Of a stretch of 64,000 nucleotides of DNA, positions 63,220-64,000 are shown piece by piece (position 1 is the first letter of the stretch; each line of letters starts with the position of its first letter). The notes under the pieces were generated by a model. It worked only from the letters and a program-made list of their open reading frames with translations. It was not told the origin of the DNA and searched no databases. The DNA is from Hyphomicrobiales bacterium (GTDB lineage: Bacteria; Pseudomonadota; Alphaproteobacteria; Rhizobiales; Rhizobiaceae), in assembly GCA_900469955.1 (NCBI GenBank), contig UBYX01000007.1:109709-173708 (forward strand), in the 5' to 3' direction. A program made the position numbers and the translations under genes.

Positions 63220-63717
63220 ATGAAGAACATAATTGCCGCTGCAGCATTTGCGACCATGCTGCTGCCGTCTGTATCCTTCGCAGAAACCATGCGTTTCCCA
63301 AGCGATGCGCCCGTCGCTGAGATCACCATCCCCGACTCCTGGAGCCCGGAAGAAACCGAAACCGGAATTCAGGCGACGTCGGAGGATGAGGCGATCTACC
63401 TATCGATCGATATCGCCGACGAAACGACGACCGACAAGGTGATTGAAGATGCGATCGCTTTCCTGGACGACAACGGCGTGACGGTAGATCCAGCCACCCA
63501 GAAACAGTCGGAAGATACCTTCAACGGCATGAAGATGTCGAATTTCGACTGGAGCGGTAATGACAAGGACGGCCCCGCAAGCATCGGCCTGTCGCTCGTG
63601 TCGCCGAAGCGAGGCAAACTGCTGGTCATCACCTACTGGGGAACCAAGGGCGAGCAGGAAAAGCATGCCGAAGAACTGCTGGCCCTCATCAGTTCGTTGA
63701 AGCCGGCCAGCAAATAA
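63220..63717 (+). CDS. Secreted protein, DcrB/PsbP-like fold suspected
   Basis: A 165-residue protein with a signal peptide (MKNIIAAAAFATMLLPSVSF, cleaved after SFA). The mature part is an alternating strand/helix protein (AEITIPDSWSPEETETGIQ, LLVITYWGTKGEQEKHAEEL) with a C-terminal amphipathic helix, resembling the DcrB/PsbP-like periplasmic fold. Function is unknown. The start is chosen for the signal peptide; the ATG 14 codons earlier is in poor context. Confidence 0.65.
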   Translation: MKNIIAAAAFATMLLPSVSFAETMRFPSDAPVAEITIPDSWSPEETETGIQATSEDEAIYLSIDIADETTTDKVIEDAIAFLDDNGVTVDPATQKQSEDTFNGMKMSNFDWSGNDKDGPASIGLSLVSPKRGKLLVITYWGTKGEQEKHAEELLALISSLKPASK

Positions 63718-63981
63718 AATCCCACGAAACGGCGGACGATGGCGGGCTTTCGGTTGAAACGACTACCGGTCCTGATTTCGTCTGCCCGTCATCCCGCCGT
63801 TTCACGCGTTTCGGTTGCTGCCGGAAGCGCATATTCGGCGGGCCTTCCGCATCCATTTTCTGCGGTCCCCTTGTCCCGGCACGCGTCGTAATTATGTCTT
63901 GCGCATTCTGGTGGAAAGCCTTAAACGGCGACACCAAACCCGCCCGCCGGGTTCACCTCTTATGTTCACAGGAAGCTTTCA

Positions 63982-64000
63982 ATGGCAAAGAGCAAGTTTG
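63982..64000 (+). CDS. tuf: Elongation factor Tu, first codons only
   Basis: Only MAKSKF and one base lie in the window. MAKSKFER is the invariant start of rhizobial EF-Tu, and the position after tRNA-Tyr and tRNA-Gly matches the usual tRNA-tuf-secE-nusG order. AGGAAGC lies 6 bases before ATG. The 264 bases upstream contain no recognised gene and should hold the promoter. Confidence 0.8.

Overview
The window is a chromosomal segment of an alphaproteobacterium, most likely a member of the Rhizobiaceae (Rhizobium/Agrobacterium/Ensifer-like). Evidence for this is the high GC, the gene order (pyrB-pyrC'-plsY ... topA-rnr-DUF983-NUDIX; aroQ-accB-accC-aat; rlmB-tRNA-Tyr-tRNA-Gly ... tuf), an NDUFA12 homologue, a DUF2155 protein, a pyrB-linked dihydroorotase lacking its metal ligands, and two TTAA-N7-TTAA sites of the CtrA type. 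Assignment to genus is not possible from the sequence alone.

Layout. 1-6.3 kb (minus strand): an MFS transporter running off the left edge, a NUDIX hydrolase, a DUF983 protein, RNase R and topoisomerase I. 6.3-9.4 kb: an accessory patch with an AAA ATPase/PD-(D/E)XK (DUF234) gene preceded by tandem 15-bp repeats, where related genomes usually carry dprA. 9.4-12.2 kb (minus): plsY, pyrC' and pyrB. 12.4-14.1 kb: an AidB-like acyl-CoA dehydrogenase. 14.1-20.4 kb: a segment flanked by two direct copies of the 3' end of an AEC-family transporter gene. It carries a small autoregulated-looking gene and a three-gene signalling operon: CHASE4-type histidine kinase, REC-GGDEF-EAL protein, and a REC protein whose C-terminus looks like ribosome modulation factor. 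20.2-22.0 kb: intact AEC transporter and divergent TetR gene. 22-32.6 kb: small CtrA-box-linked membrane proteins, ruvX, UPF0173, gatC-gatA and gatB interspersed with GNAT acetyltransferases, YjhX, an XRE/HipA-like remnant, NDUFA12 and DUF2155. 32.6-36.4 kb (minus): aat, accC, accB, aroQ and a DsbA-like protein. 36.7-45.5 kb: RNase E, a cell-wall amidase, PBP1A and prfB with its programmed frameshift. 45.5-48.4 kb: Bcr/CflA exporter with divergent TetR regulator, and NAD kinase.

48.6-55.1 kb is a decayed mobile region starting at tRNA-Thr. It has an integrase interrupted by an in-frame TGA, an AlpA-like regulator, a frameshifted DUF5681 (terminase-small-subunit-like) gene, several small orphan genes, IS21-like terminal repeats and a second, frameshifted tyrosine-recombinase tail. 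This tail abuts a glycine betaine/choline ABC operon that lacks its ATPase gene in this window. 57.4-60.6 kb (minus): UDP-glucose dehydrogenase, CysQ and RlmB. 60.7-61.0 kb: tRNA-Tyr and tRNA-Gly from a strong promoter. 61.0-63.1 kb: a small island ending in a degenerate copy of the tRNA-Gly 3' half and holding a lipoprotein and a RelE/XRE toxin-antitoxin pair. The window closes with a secreted protein and the first codons of tuf.

Housekeeping genes cover translation (gatCAB, prfB, aat, tRNAs, rlmB, tuf), RNA decay (rnr, rne), envelope growth (PBP1A, amidase, plsY, accBC) and pyrimidine synthesis. The most unusual content is the REC-RMF-like protein with its operon, the ATPase/nuclease gene with repeats in the apparent dprA position, and the two tRNA-associated decayed islands.
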